A stretch of DNA of 41,730 nt, taken from NCBI GenBank assembly GCA_903927945.1, contig CAIYOZ010000138.1, positions 1 to 41,730 of the forward strand. The letters run 5' to 3'. Position numbers and translations under genes: made by a program. Positions within the stretch are counted from its first letter, which is position 1; each line of letters starts with the position of its first letter. Below, in pieces: positions 27,485 to 35,682 of the stretch. Under the pieces are notes generated by a model. That model did not search any database, was not told where the DNA came from, and was given only the letters and a program-made list of their open reading frames with translations. This stretch comes from an uncultured Bacteroidales bacterium. Lineage in GTDB: Bacteria; Bacteroidota; Bacteroidia; Bacteroidales; Paludibacteraceae.

Positions 27485-30337
27485 ATGAAAGCAAAAATCT
27501 TTACTCTTTTAGTGGTCGTAACCATACTATTCAGTACACGAATGTATGCAGCTACGGTAACGGTAGGTGCCACCGGTACTTATCCTTCCATAGCAGCAGC
27601 CATCACAGGCATTGCCCTAAATGGGCCTATTACCGAACCTTTATCCATTTTATTGACACCCGATTATGCCCAGCTAGCAGACAGTATCCAGGCGATTGCA
27701 GGGGCCAGTATTACAAATACAGTCACCATCAGTCCGCAAGCCATATTAACGGTTGCCGGGAATGGAGGTTTTGTATTGAAAATGAATGGCTGTCAATATG
27801 TTACAGTTGATGGCCGCATCGGAGGAACAGGGTTACCGGCAATCACATTAAGAGCCGATACTCTAACTGGAGTATCAACAACAACAGCATTAAAAAAATC
27901 TGTTGCACTTCAGATTACGAACAGCTCAAACAATACGATTCAATATGTAAATTTCAAAGCGGCAACGAACGAAAGTTTCTGGAATGGACAACCAACAGCA
28001 GCTCCTACCATTGGAACAATAACACTTGCAGCCGGGTCAACCAACATTACTATTGATCATTGCGATATTGGTCCTTTGCATCCCTACAGCGGTACACCTA
28101 CTGTTTCAATTGTTTCATTGGGAACTGCCATTGCTCCTAATTCAGGGATTGTTATTTCCAACAATAATATCTATGACTACTTTGCCCGTGATATGAATAA
28201 ATGTACAACGATTGCAGGTTCAGGAGTCGGGATATTGATTTACAATTACAGCAGCAATTGCACTATTTCCGGGAATAGTTTCTATCAAACGCTGCCAAGG
28301 ACAGCATTTGCAAATAACAATGGTGCAAAAACTGCAGCTATTGCCATTCAAAACACGTCGGGAAGCTCATTTATTGTAAAAAATAATTATATCGGAGGAT
28401 CCCAGACACTATGTGGAGGTACACCCTATACGAATACAATTGGTAATAATACTGGTTTTAATGGCATTTATGTGGCTGCTGCCAATACAGGGCAATCAGC
28501 AGTATACGGAAATATCATCAGGAATATTTATTTGGTTGCAAGTTCACCCATTGCCAATGTATATCAGTCAGCTGCCATAGCTATCAGCGGGTTAGTCAAT
28601 GTGGGAGTTATGGAGAATGGGACCACAGCAGCGGGTAATGTCATTGGAGATCAGTCTTCGACGGCAGTTGGAACGACCAATGCCTCCATCATATTTACAG
28701 GGTCAGGAACCACTTGTGCATTCTCAGGTATCTTATTCAATTCTCTGGCAGGCTCAAATGTCAATATTTCAAACAATAAAATCGCAGGAATCAGCATTAA
28801 TCTGAATACAACGGCAAAAACAGCTTCGTTTGTCGGGATTAATATTACCGGAACAACGGCCTCTACTTGCCTGATCGATCACAATGAAATCGGGAACAAT
28901 GCTGTAGGGGTTACAGATCCAACCTTGATGTCCATACAGAATTATCAGGGTGGTAAGTGTTATGGCATCTATATGAATACCGCCGGTGACCCAACCTCCA
29001 CACTGACTATTTCGAATAATAAGATTAATAACATGTACAAAGCATTGGATACTTTTACACCTGCCAATCAAACGTATGTGAATGGAATATGGTTTAATGC
29101 CAATGTCATTGCTTTTCCTGTGACCATCACGAACAATGAGATCAGGGATCTGGTATTCTCCACCAACAGAGTAAGTGATACTCAGTATTATTGGTCGAGT
29201 GGTATTACTTTTGGAGGTACAGGTGCCGGTTCTGTCATCAAGAATAACACCATTTACAATATTGCAGGACAGGGCGGGTATTCTACCAGCGTGATAGGAA
29301 TCAATTTATTACCAACCTCCAGTGCTACTACTATGGATGTGTATTCCAACTTGATTTACAACTTATCGTCCGACAGAACACGTAAGTTGGGACAATATGC
29401 CACGGGATTGACGGGTATTTTCGTCAACACCTATAGCACAGCAGCCACTGCCATGGCACCAACCTTAAACATTTACAACAACATGATTCGATTGGGTTAT
29501 AACCGTGCAGGAAATGAGCTTCAAACCATCAGCACCCTGGTAGGAATACGTGACTCCATGCTTACCACCGGAGCAGCTAAAGCCAATTATTATTACAATA
29601 CAATTTACATTGGAGGAACACAAGTGGCAGCCACTGATACGGTACCAACATTCGGAATGAGTTTTGCCACGTCAGCCATGAATGCTACCGTGAGGAATGT
29701 AAAAAACAACCTCATTGTAAATGCCAGGTCCAATGCCTCTACAGGTTCGAATCACTATGCCATAGGAACACTTTCAACCAATGCATTGACTGCGTTTACA
29801 GCAAGCAATAACGAGTATGCCGTTTCAGGTACAGGCGGTGTACTGGGTCATTTTGCCAATACAGATGCAACTACACTTCCGGCTGTTCAGGGTTATACTG
29901 GGGATGCAAACAGTTTAAACATGATACCAGCTTTTATGGCTGCTACAAGTGCTAGCCCGAATCTTCATTTGGATCAATCGGTTTCTACAAACAGCTCGTT
30001 GGCTGCAGGGATAACTATTACTTCGATCACCACCGATTTTGACACCGATATCCGAACAGGAACACCTACTATGGGAGCTGATGAATATACCGGAAGGGCT
30101 ACAAAGATTACTAATCCGACATGTTCAACCGTAAGTGCATATGCACGTGATAAAAATTTAATGGTCATCGGCATTGTACCGGGAGATGTCATCACAGTCT
30201 ATACACTTAGTGGACAACGGCAAGTAGAACGAATTGCAACCAGCGACTTGTTCTCCGCATCATTGTCAACAGGCGTTTATATTGTTCACATAAAGACAGC
30301 CGGTGGAACGGTAAATATCAAAACCATCATCAATTAA
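27485..30337 (+). CDS. Large secreted beta-helix protein with T9SS sorting domain
   Basis: A 950-residue protein with a signal peptide (MKAKIFTLLVVVTILFSTRM). From about residue 100 to 800 there are many Asn-rich parallel beta-helix rungs (NNTIQYVNFKAATN, GIVISNNNIYDYFA, STLTISNNKINNMYK, NIYNNMIRLGY). Near residue 863 the segment MGADEYTG is the usual end of this kind of repeat domain. The last 65 or so residues form a T9SS sorting domain (YTLSGQRQ, STGVYIVHIKT). The fold is shared by pectin lyases and hydrolases, but also by non-catalytic adhesins; no active-site motif is evident. Promoter sharing and position suggest a surface role in handling pectin. Catalysis is unproven. Confidence 0.75.
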   Translation: MKAKIFTLLVVVTILFSTRMYAATVTVGATGTYPSIAAAITGIALNGPITEPLSILLTPDYAQLADSIQAIAGASITNTVTISPQAILTVAGNGGFVLKMNGCQYVTVDGRIGGTGLPAITLRADTLTGVSTTTALKKSVALQITNSSNNTIQYVNFKAATNESFWNGQPTAAPTIGTITLAAGSTNITIDHCDIGPLHPYSGTPTVSIVSLGTAIAPNSGIVISNNNIYDYFARDMNKCTTIAGSGVGILIYNYSSNCTISGNSFYQTLPRTAFANNNGAKTAAIAIQNTSGSSFIVKNNYIGGSQTLCGGTPYTNTIGNNTGFNGIYVAAANTGQSAVYGNIIRNIYLVASSPIANVYQSAAIAISGLVNVGVMENGTTAAGNVIGDQSSTAVGTTNASIIFTGSGTTCAFSGILFNSLAGSNVNISNNKIAGISINLNTTAKTASFVGINITGTTASTCLIDHNEIGNNAVGVTDPTLMSIQNYQGGKCYGIYMNTAGDPTSTLTISNNKINNMYKALDTFTPANQTYVNGIWFNANVIAFPVTITNNEIRDLVFSTNRVSDTQYYWSSGITFGGTGAGSVIKNNTIYNIAGQGGYSTSVIGINLLPTSSATTMDVYSNLIYNLSSDRTRKLGQYATGLTGIFVNTYSTAATAMAPTLNIYNNMIRLGYNRAGNELQTISTLVGIRDSMLTTGAAKANYYYNTIYIGGTQVAATDTVPTFGMSFATSAMNATVRNVKNNLIVNARSNASTGSNHYAIGTLSTNALTAFTASNNEYAVSGTGGVLGHFANTDATTLPAVQGYTGDANSLNMIPAFMAATSASPNLHLDQSVSTNSSLAAGITITSITTDFDTDIRTGTPTMGADEYTGRATKITNPTCSTVSAYARDKNLMVIGIVPGDVITVYTLSGQRQVERIATSDLFSASLSTGVYIVHIKTAGGTVNIKTIIN

Positions 30338-30365
30338 TCTATATTTCAACCAATCATAAATTCAG

Positions 30366-30404
30366 GTTGCCCTTGGACGAAAGTTCAGGGGCAACTTCTT
30401 TTTA
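30366..30404 (+). terminator. Rho-independent terminator
   Basis: GTTGCCC (30366-30372) pairs with GGGCAAC (30389-30395), extended by further pairs inside, and TTCTTTTTA follows. It closes the beta-helix gene. Confidence 0.8.
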
Positions 30405-30412
30405 TAAGTTCC

Positions 30413-30441
30413 CTTAGTACAATTCGGTCTTTTCATGCGTC
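30413..30441 (+). promoter_or_regulatory. ECF-like promoter (AGTACA-16-CGTC)
   Basis: CTTAGTACA at 30413-30421, a 16-base spacer and CGTC at 30438-30441 (then TATTACG). It lies directly after a terminator and 78 bases before GH127, where it would drive the seven-gene operon down to the MFS transporter. Confidence 0.6.
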
Positions 30442-30519
30442 TATTACGAAATGCATTCACATTTTGTGGATTGATTAATTTCAATTTACAAACTAAACAA
30501 AAGCGTACGAACCTGAATT

Positions 30520-32598
30520 ATGAAGAAACTTTTTCTGTTTATTATTCTCCTTGCCTCATTTAGTATCGCTCCCTGTGCACAAAACCGGGGACTTACCAAC
30601 ACGTCAGTCAGTAAATTTGCCAAAATGAACAGCACCAACATTGATGCGGTGAAATGGACCAACGGCTTTTGGGCCGAGCGTTTCTCGGTGTACAAAGACA
30701 CCATGATCCTTTCGATGTGGAAAACACTCGACAATCCGGATATCAGCCACTCCTACCGCAACTTTGAAGTGGCGGCAGGTGAGATGGGGGGAGATCATTG
30801 GGGACCACCCTTTCATGATGGTGATTTTTACAAGTGGCTGGAGAGTGTCGCCTCGGTATATGCCATCACGAAGGAACCAAAATTAGATTCGTTGATGGAC
30901 CGGATTATTGCCACCATTGCAAGGGTTCAGCGGGCGGATGGATATATCCATACACCGGTGATCATTGCCGAGATGCACAAGGGTATTGATTCGCACAAAG
31001 TCGACAACACTGTCGTGGGGACAGCAGTTGGTTCTGCAGATAAAGGAGCCTTCTCAAACCGGCTTAATTTTGAAACCTATAACCTGGGTCATTTGATGAC
31101 TGCCGGAACCATTCACCAACGGGCCACGGGGAAACATACACTCTTTGATGTAGCCGTAAAAGCCACTGATTTTCTGTGTCATTTCTACGAAACGGCGTCG
31201 GCAGAACTGGCACGGAATGCCATTTGCCCTTCCCATTACATGGGGGTAGTTGAAATGTACCGCGCTACGGGGAATCCAAGGTACCTCGCCCTGGCAAAAA
31301 ACCTTATTGATATACGGGGTATTGTGGAAAGCGGCACCGATGACAATCAGGACAGGATTCCTTTTCGCCAACAAAAACAAGCCATGGGTCATGCCGTACG
31401 TGCGAATTATCTGTATGCCGGAGTAGCCGATGTGTATGCAGAGACGGGTGAAACAGCATTGATGAATAACCTGGAAAGCATCTGGACGGACATCACCACC
31501 CGGAAAATGTACGTTACCGGAGCCTGCGGTGCACTCTATGATGGCACCTCACCCGATGGGACAAACTATAAACCCGATAGCATTCAGAAAGTGCATCAAA
31601 GTTACGGGCGTGCCTACCAACTGCCCAATTCAACAGCACACAACGAAACCTGTGCCAACATTGGAAACATGATGTTCAACTGGCGCATGTTGCAGGTAAC
31701 GGGTAATGCCAAATATGCCGATATCCTGGAAATGGCACTTTACAACAGTGTCCTGAGCGGAGTCAGTTTGGATGGGAAACGCTTTTTCTATACCAATCCG
31801 TTACGAATCAGCAATGACTTTCCATACACACTTCGCTGGCCAAAAGAGCGCACTGAATATATCAGTTGCTTTTGCTGCCCGCCAAATACGGTACGAACCT
31901 TATGCGAAGTGCAGGATTATGCCTATAGCACTGGTAAAAATGCCATTTGGTGCAACTTGTACGGAGGAAGCCAACTGGAAACGGTATTGAATGGAAAAGA
32001 CAAGGTGAAACTAACCCAGACAACCGACTACCCCTGGGATGGGGATGTGATGATTGTGGTAGATAATGCACCTAAAGGGAATGCCTTTTCACTGAATCTG
32101 CGGATACCTGAATGGTGTGATAAAGCAACAATAACGATTAACGGTCAGGCATATGCTTCAGAGAATAAACCAAATACCTACACTTCCATAAATCGTGTCT
32201 GGAAAAAGGGAGACACGGTGAAACTGGTACTGGACATGCCAGTTAAGTTATTGGAATCGAACCCGTTGGTGGAGGAAACACGCAACCAGACAGTCGTAAA
32301 ACGGGGTCCGCTGGTTTATTGCCTGGAAGGAATGGATGTTGAAGGGGGAAAGAAAATTGACAACGTAATGATACCTTCCGGTCTCAAATTCACCACCCGG
32401 AAAGAAAACATAGCCGGCAGCCCGGTTGTGGTGCTGGATGCGAAAGCACAGTTATCGAACGAAGCATCCTGGAGTAATACCCTGTATCGGGAAGTCGGGA
32501 AATCAAACCAATCAGTCAACATCACCCTGATACCGTATTATACCTGGGGGAATCGGGGAAAATCAGAAATGACGGTTTGGATGCCACTGGTAAGATAA
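30520..32598 (+). CDS. GH127 (DUF1680) glycoside hydrolase
   Basis: A 692-residue protein with a signal peptide (MKKLFLFIILLASFSIAPCA). The (alpha/alpha)6 barrel contains the GH127 zinc and cysteine nucleophile set: Glu376 and Cys378 in HNETCAN, and Cys452-Cys453 in SCFCCPPN. This equals the Glu-x-Cys...Cys-Cys arrangement of the bifidobacterial beta-L-arabinofuranosidase. A C-terminal beta-sandwich follows (NLRIPEWCDKATITING). GH127 members act on beta-L-arabinofuranosides; the RG-II locus member BT1003 is described as an aceric acid hydrolase. The GH141 gene directly behind it mirrors the BT1002-BT1003 neighbourhood, so aceric acid release from chain B is the leading idea. It is the first gene of a long operon. 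Confidence 0.86.
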   Translation: MKKLFLFIILLASFSIAPCAQNRGLTNTSVSKFAKMNSTNIDAVKWTNGFWAERFSVYKDTMILSMWKTLDNPDISHSYRNFEVAAGEMGGDHWGPPFHDGDFYKWLESVASVYAITKEPKLDSLMDRIIATIARVQRADGYIHTPVIIAEMHKGIDSHKVDNTVVGTAVGSADKGAFSNRLNFETYNLGHLMTAGTIHQRATGKHTLFDVAVKATDFLCHFYETASAELARNAICPSHYMGVVEMYRATGNPRYLALAKNLIDIRGIVESGTDDNQDRIPFRQQKQAMGHAVRANYLYAGVADVYAETGETALMNNLESIWTDITTRKMYVTGACGALYDGTSPDGTNYKPDSIQKVHQSYGRAYQLPNSTAHNETCANIGNMMFNWRMLQVTGNAKYADILEMALYNSVLSGVSLDGKRFFYTNPLRISNDFPYTLRWPKERTEYISCFCCPPNTVRTLCEVQDYAYSTGKNAIWCNLYGGSQLETVLNGKDKVKLTQTTDYPWDGDVMIVVDNAPKGNAFSLNLRIPEWCDKATITINGQAYASENKPNTYTSINRVWKKGDTVKLVLDMPVKLLESNPLVEETRNQTVVKRGPLVYCLEGMDVEGGKKIDNVMIPSGLKFTTRKENIAGSPVVVLDAKAQLSNEASWSNTLYREVGKSNQSVNITLIPYYTWGNRGKSEMTVWMPLVR

Positions 32599-32735
32599 CC
32601 CCTAACCCCTAACCCCTAAAGGGGAATCGGGTATGTTTATTTATTAAGTAACTAATATAGTAACTAATAAGATCCTTTATGTTTAAAGAAATTTTATTTC
32701 ACCTTGCCAAAGCCCCTTTTAGGGGGTTGGGGGTT
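32597..32735. repeat. CCCCTAA-type inverted repeat reaching into the GH141 signal peptide
   Basis: At 32597-32624 there are three AACCCCT units followed by AAAGGGG. At 32713-32735 a near-complement reads CCCCTTTTAGGGGGTTGGGGG. The two arms point toward each other and flank about 90 AT-rich bases, including a duplicated AGTAACTAATA. The left arm starts at the stop codon of GH127, and the right arm lies inside the GH141 coding region, where it encodes KAPFRGLGV. It resembles dispersed Bacteroidetes intergenic repeats. Confidence 0.6.
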
Positions 32736-34532
32736 CTTCTTTTAGTTGCATCACTCCATTCAAATGCAACAGAAATCTGGGTATCAACCACTGGAAATGA
32801 CCGTGCAAATGGAACAAAAGAGGCACCGAAAGCAACCTTGGCTTCGGCCATCAGGCAGGCCCGTGAATGCAGGAGACTGAACACCCCGGGGATAGAAACC
32901 GGTATTCAGATTATGATAAAGGGAGGAGTATATGCCCTCTATGAACCTCTTTTTCTTCGTCCCGAAGACAGTGGAACAGCCCAGTCGCCAACGACTATCG
33001 AGGGAGTGGAAGGAGAGAAAGTTACGATCTGTGGCGGCGTGAAGGTAATGAACTGGAAAAAGTCTGGTAAACTCTGGGTAACAGAGGTTCCTTCGTTTAA
33101 TGGCCGTCCACTGGATTTCCGCCAGTTATGGGTTAATGGAAGAAAGGCTGTACGTGCCCGGGATGTAGTTGATTTTGAAAAGATGTACCGCATTATCAAG
33201 AACGATCCTGTCCATGAAATCCTCTGGGTACCGACAGTTGCCATAAAATCCATATTGAAAGCTCCTTATGCAGAAATGGTGTTGCATGAAATGTGGTGTA
33301 TCGCCAACCTGCGGATCAAGTCTATAGAGGTACACGGGGATTCGGCTGCCGTACGTTTTCAAAACCCCGAAAGTAAATTACACTTCGAACGTTACTGGCC
33401 CCGCCCTATGATCGGCAAAGGAGTGAATTCCCCTTTTTACATTACAAACGCCCTGGAGTTGCTGGATCAACCCGGAGAATGGTTTCATGATATTAAAACA
33501 AACAAACTTTATTATTTTCCGGTAACGGGAGAAAATCCGAATCAGGACGAAATAATAGTTCCGGCAATTGAAACGCTGGTACAAGTGGAAGGAACGCTGG
33601 ACAGGCCGGTTGAAAATGTGAAGTTCAAAAATGTCACGTTTAGTCATACTACCTGGATGCGTCCTTCGGAAAAAGGGCATGTGCCCTTACAAGCCGGGAT
33701 GTATGCTACCGAAGCTTACCGTATCGATCCTCAGATAGTGCGTGGTGACAATAATAACAAACTGGATAATCAGGTTTGGCTTGAACGGGCTGCGGCTGCT
33801 ATTACTGTAAAATGCTCAAATGCCATTGATTTTGATAACTGTAAATTTGAACATCTTGGTTATTCCGGACTTGATTATGCGTACGGCGATCGGGGTGGAA
33901 GAGTACAAAACTGTACCTTTACGGACATTGCCGGAAATGGAATACTGGTTGGAAGTGTTTCCCCACCGGCTTATGAAACACACATACCTTATGTTCCACA
34001 GGACGAAAGAGAAATCTGCAACGGTCAACAAATCAGTAATAATCTGATCACCGATGTTACCAACGAAGATTGGGGTTGTGTAGGAATTTGTGCAGGATAT
34101 GTCAGCAACATCAATATTGAACATAACGATATCAGTGAAGTTTCTTATATGGGAATCAGTCTTGGTTGGGGTTGGAACCAGACCTTTAACCGCATGCACA
34201 ACAACCGGGTTTTTGCAAATCACATTTGGCATTATGCGAAACACATGTATGATGTAGCAGGAATTTACACCCTGGGCGTGCAACCTAAAACAGTCATTTC
34301 CAGGAACTATGTTCATGATATTTATCATCCGGGGTATGTTCACGACCCGGAACACTGGTTTTATTTATATACCGACGAAGGGTCTTCGTATATCACGGTG
34401 AAAGACAATTTTACGGAAGGGGTCAAATTCCTTCAAAATTCTAACGGTCCCGGCAATACCTGGGAAAATAACGGTCCTATGGTGAACGACAGCATAAAAG
34501 TGAATGCCGGAATAAGTCGTTCAGTTCATTAA
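32679..34532 (+). CDS. GH141-like right-handed beta-helix glycosidase
   Basis: A 617-residue protein. The mature region opens ATEIWVSTTGNDRANGTKEA, the usual start of this beta-helix family, and continues with PTTIEGVEGEKVTICGG, then rungs such as NAIDFDNCKFEHLGYSG, RVQNCTFTDIAGNGILVGS and NINIEHNDISEVSYMGIS. GH141 includes the alpha-L-fucosidase BT1002 of the RG-II locus and some xylanases. The gene follows GH127 by 80 bases, as a BT1002/BT1003 pair does, so alpha-L-fucosidase action on chain A is the likely role. The N-terminus is odd: the signal-peptide region contains repeat-derived codons (KAPFRGLG) between MFKEILFHLA and VLLLVASLHSNA, so secretion should not be taken for granted. No T9SS domain is present. 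Confidence 0.78.
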   Translation: MFKEILFHLAKAPFRGLGVLLLVASLHSNATEIWVSTTGNDRANGTKEAPKATLASAIRQARECRRLNTPGIETGIQIMIKGGVYALYEPLFLRPEDSGTAQSPTTIEGVEGEKVTICGGVKVMNWKKSGKLWVTEVPSFNGRPLDFRQLWVNGRKAVRARDVVDFEKMYRIIKNDPVHEILWVPTVAIKSILKAPYAEMVLHEMWCIANLRIKSIEVHGDSAAVRFQNPESKLHFERYWPRPMIGKGVNSPFYITNALELLDQPGEWFHDIKTNKLYYFPVTGENPNQDEIIVPAIETLVQVEGTLDRPVENVKFKNVTFSHTTWMRPSEKGHVPLQAGMYATEAYRIDPQIVRGDNNNKLDNQVWLERAAAAITVKCSNAIDFDNCKFEHLGYSGLDYAYGDRGGRVQNCTFTDIAGNGILVGSVSPPAYETHIPYVPQDEREICNGQQISNNLITDVTNEDWGCVGICAGYVSNINIEHNDISEVSYMGISLGWGWNQTFNRMHNNRVFANHIWHYAKHMYDVAGIYTLGVQPKTVISRNYVHDIYHPGYVHDPEHWFYLYTDEGSSYITVKDNFTEGVKFLQNSNGPGNTWENNGPMVNDSIKVNAGISRSVH

Positions 34533-34564
34533 TTGAAAAATAATAGAAACACAGATTGGATACG

Positions 34565-35635
34565 ATGTTGAATATAGCAATTCTGGGACTGGGAGAAGGC
34601 AGGAGCACCATGTCAGCAGCTTTAAAAAGCCCAAAACTGAACCTGATAAAAGTTTGTGACCGAAATGAAGAACTTTGCAAACAAAGGGCAAATGAATTTG
34701 ATTTCCACTCCTATACGTTAAATTATGAGGATCTTTTAAATGATCCTGAAATAGATATTATCGCGATTTATACGCCCGATCATCTCCATGCTGATCATAT
34801 CAAACAAGCTTTGCTTCACGGGAAACATGTGGTTTGTACCAAGCCATTTATAGATGATCTGTCAAAAGCAAAGGAATTATTGGAGCTAAGTGAGAAAACC
34901 GGTAAAAAGGTTTTTATCGGTCAGAGTTCAAGGTTCTTTGAACCCGCGAAGAGGCAAAGAGCCGATTTAGAAGACGGAGTAATTGGTGATTTAATAACAA
35001 TAGAGGCTCATTATAATGCGGATCATCGTTGGTTTTTAGCAAAGGAATGGTCGTTGCTTCAATCATTTAAATGGCTCTATGGCGGATTAAGTCATCCAGT
35101 CGATTTCATCCGGTGGTATTTACCCAACATTGAAGAAGTCATGGGTTATGGAATGATTAGCAGCAATGGAAAACAAGCCGGACTAAAAAACGAAGATACC
35201 ATGCACTTTATCTTCAAGGCAACCGATGGAAGGATCGCCAGGGTGAGTGGTGTATATACTTCTCCGACACAGCCTGCACAACGTGAAAGTGAGATGAGTT
35301 GTATTTTAAGAGGCACGACGGGTGCCAGTCAGGCCGATTATCATGAGCTACGGTATGCAGTCACCACAAAAGAAGCTGAAGAAAAAATAATCACCTGGGG
35401 TGCTGACACATTGAGTCATTATTTCCGCTTCGAAGGACAGAGTCATCATGCCGGCGAATATCAGAATTACCTGGAATACTTTGTGGATAGCATTGAACAG
35501 GATTTTGTGGCTTATCCTGATTTGAATGAAGGTATTGGCACTATTGCCTTATTACAGGCCATGGACCGATCGTTACAAACAGGAGTACCAATTAAGATAG
35601 CTGATATTTTAGCGGAGTTTAATCTTCAACTTTAA
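34565..35635 (+). CDS. Gfo/Idh/MocA family oxidoreductase
   Basis: The ATG at 34565 gives 356 residues; the frame could start at a TTG three codons earlier. No signal peptide, so cytoplasmic. The N-terminal Rossmann fold has ILGLGEGRS for NAD(P) binding, and the family's catalytic-lysine motif appears as VVCTKPF (Lys93 from this start). A middle segment, WLYGGLSHPVDFIRWY, carries the conserved His of the substrate domain. Such enzymes oxidise or reduce sugars and sugar acids. In this operon, between secreted RG-II glycosidases and a uronate-type transporter, it probably works on a released monosaccharide such as an apiose, aceric acid or O-methyl sugar derivative. The substrate cannot be named from sequence. 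Confidence 0.82.
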   Translation: MLNIAILGLGEGRSTMSAALKSPKLNLIKVCDRNEELCKQRANEFDFHSYTLNYEDLLNDPEIDIIAIYTPDHLHADHIKQALLHGKHVVCTKPFIDDLSKAKELLELSEKTGKKVFIGQSSRFFEPAKRQRADLEDGVIGDLITIEAHYNADHRWFLAKEWSLLQSFKWLYGGLSHPVDFIRWYLPNIEEVMGYGMISSNGKQAGLKNEDTMHFIFKATDGRIARVSGVYTSPTQPAQRESEMSCILRGTTGASQADYHELRYAVTTKEAEEKIITWGADTLSHYFRFEGQSHHAGEYQNYLEYFVDSIEQDFVAYPDLNEGIGTIALLQAMDRSLQTGVPIKIADILAEFNLQL

Positions 35636-35682
35636 CACTAACAACTTTTCCAAAGTTTAAGTACAAATAATACCCACAATCC

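Noticed and set aside
35658-35682. ECF-like promoter before the 732-residue GH78
   Set aside because: AAGTACA is present but no CGTC follows at 15-16 bases; the gene is within an operon.
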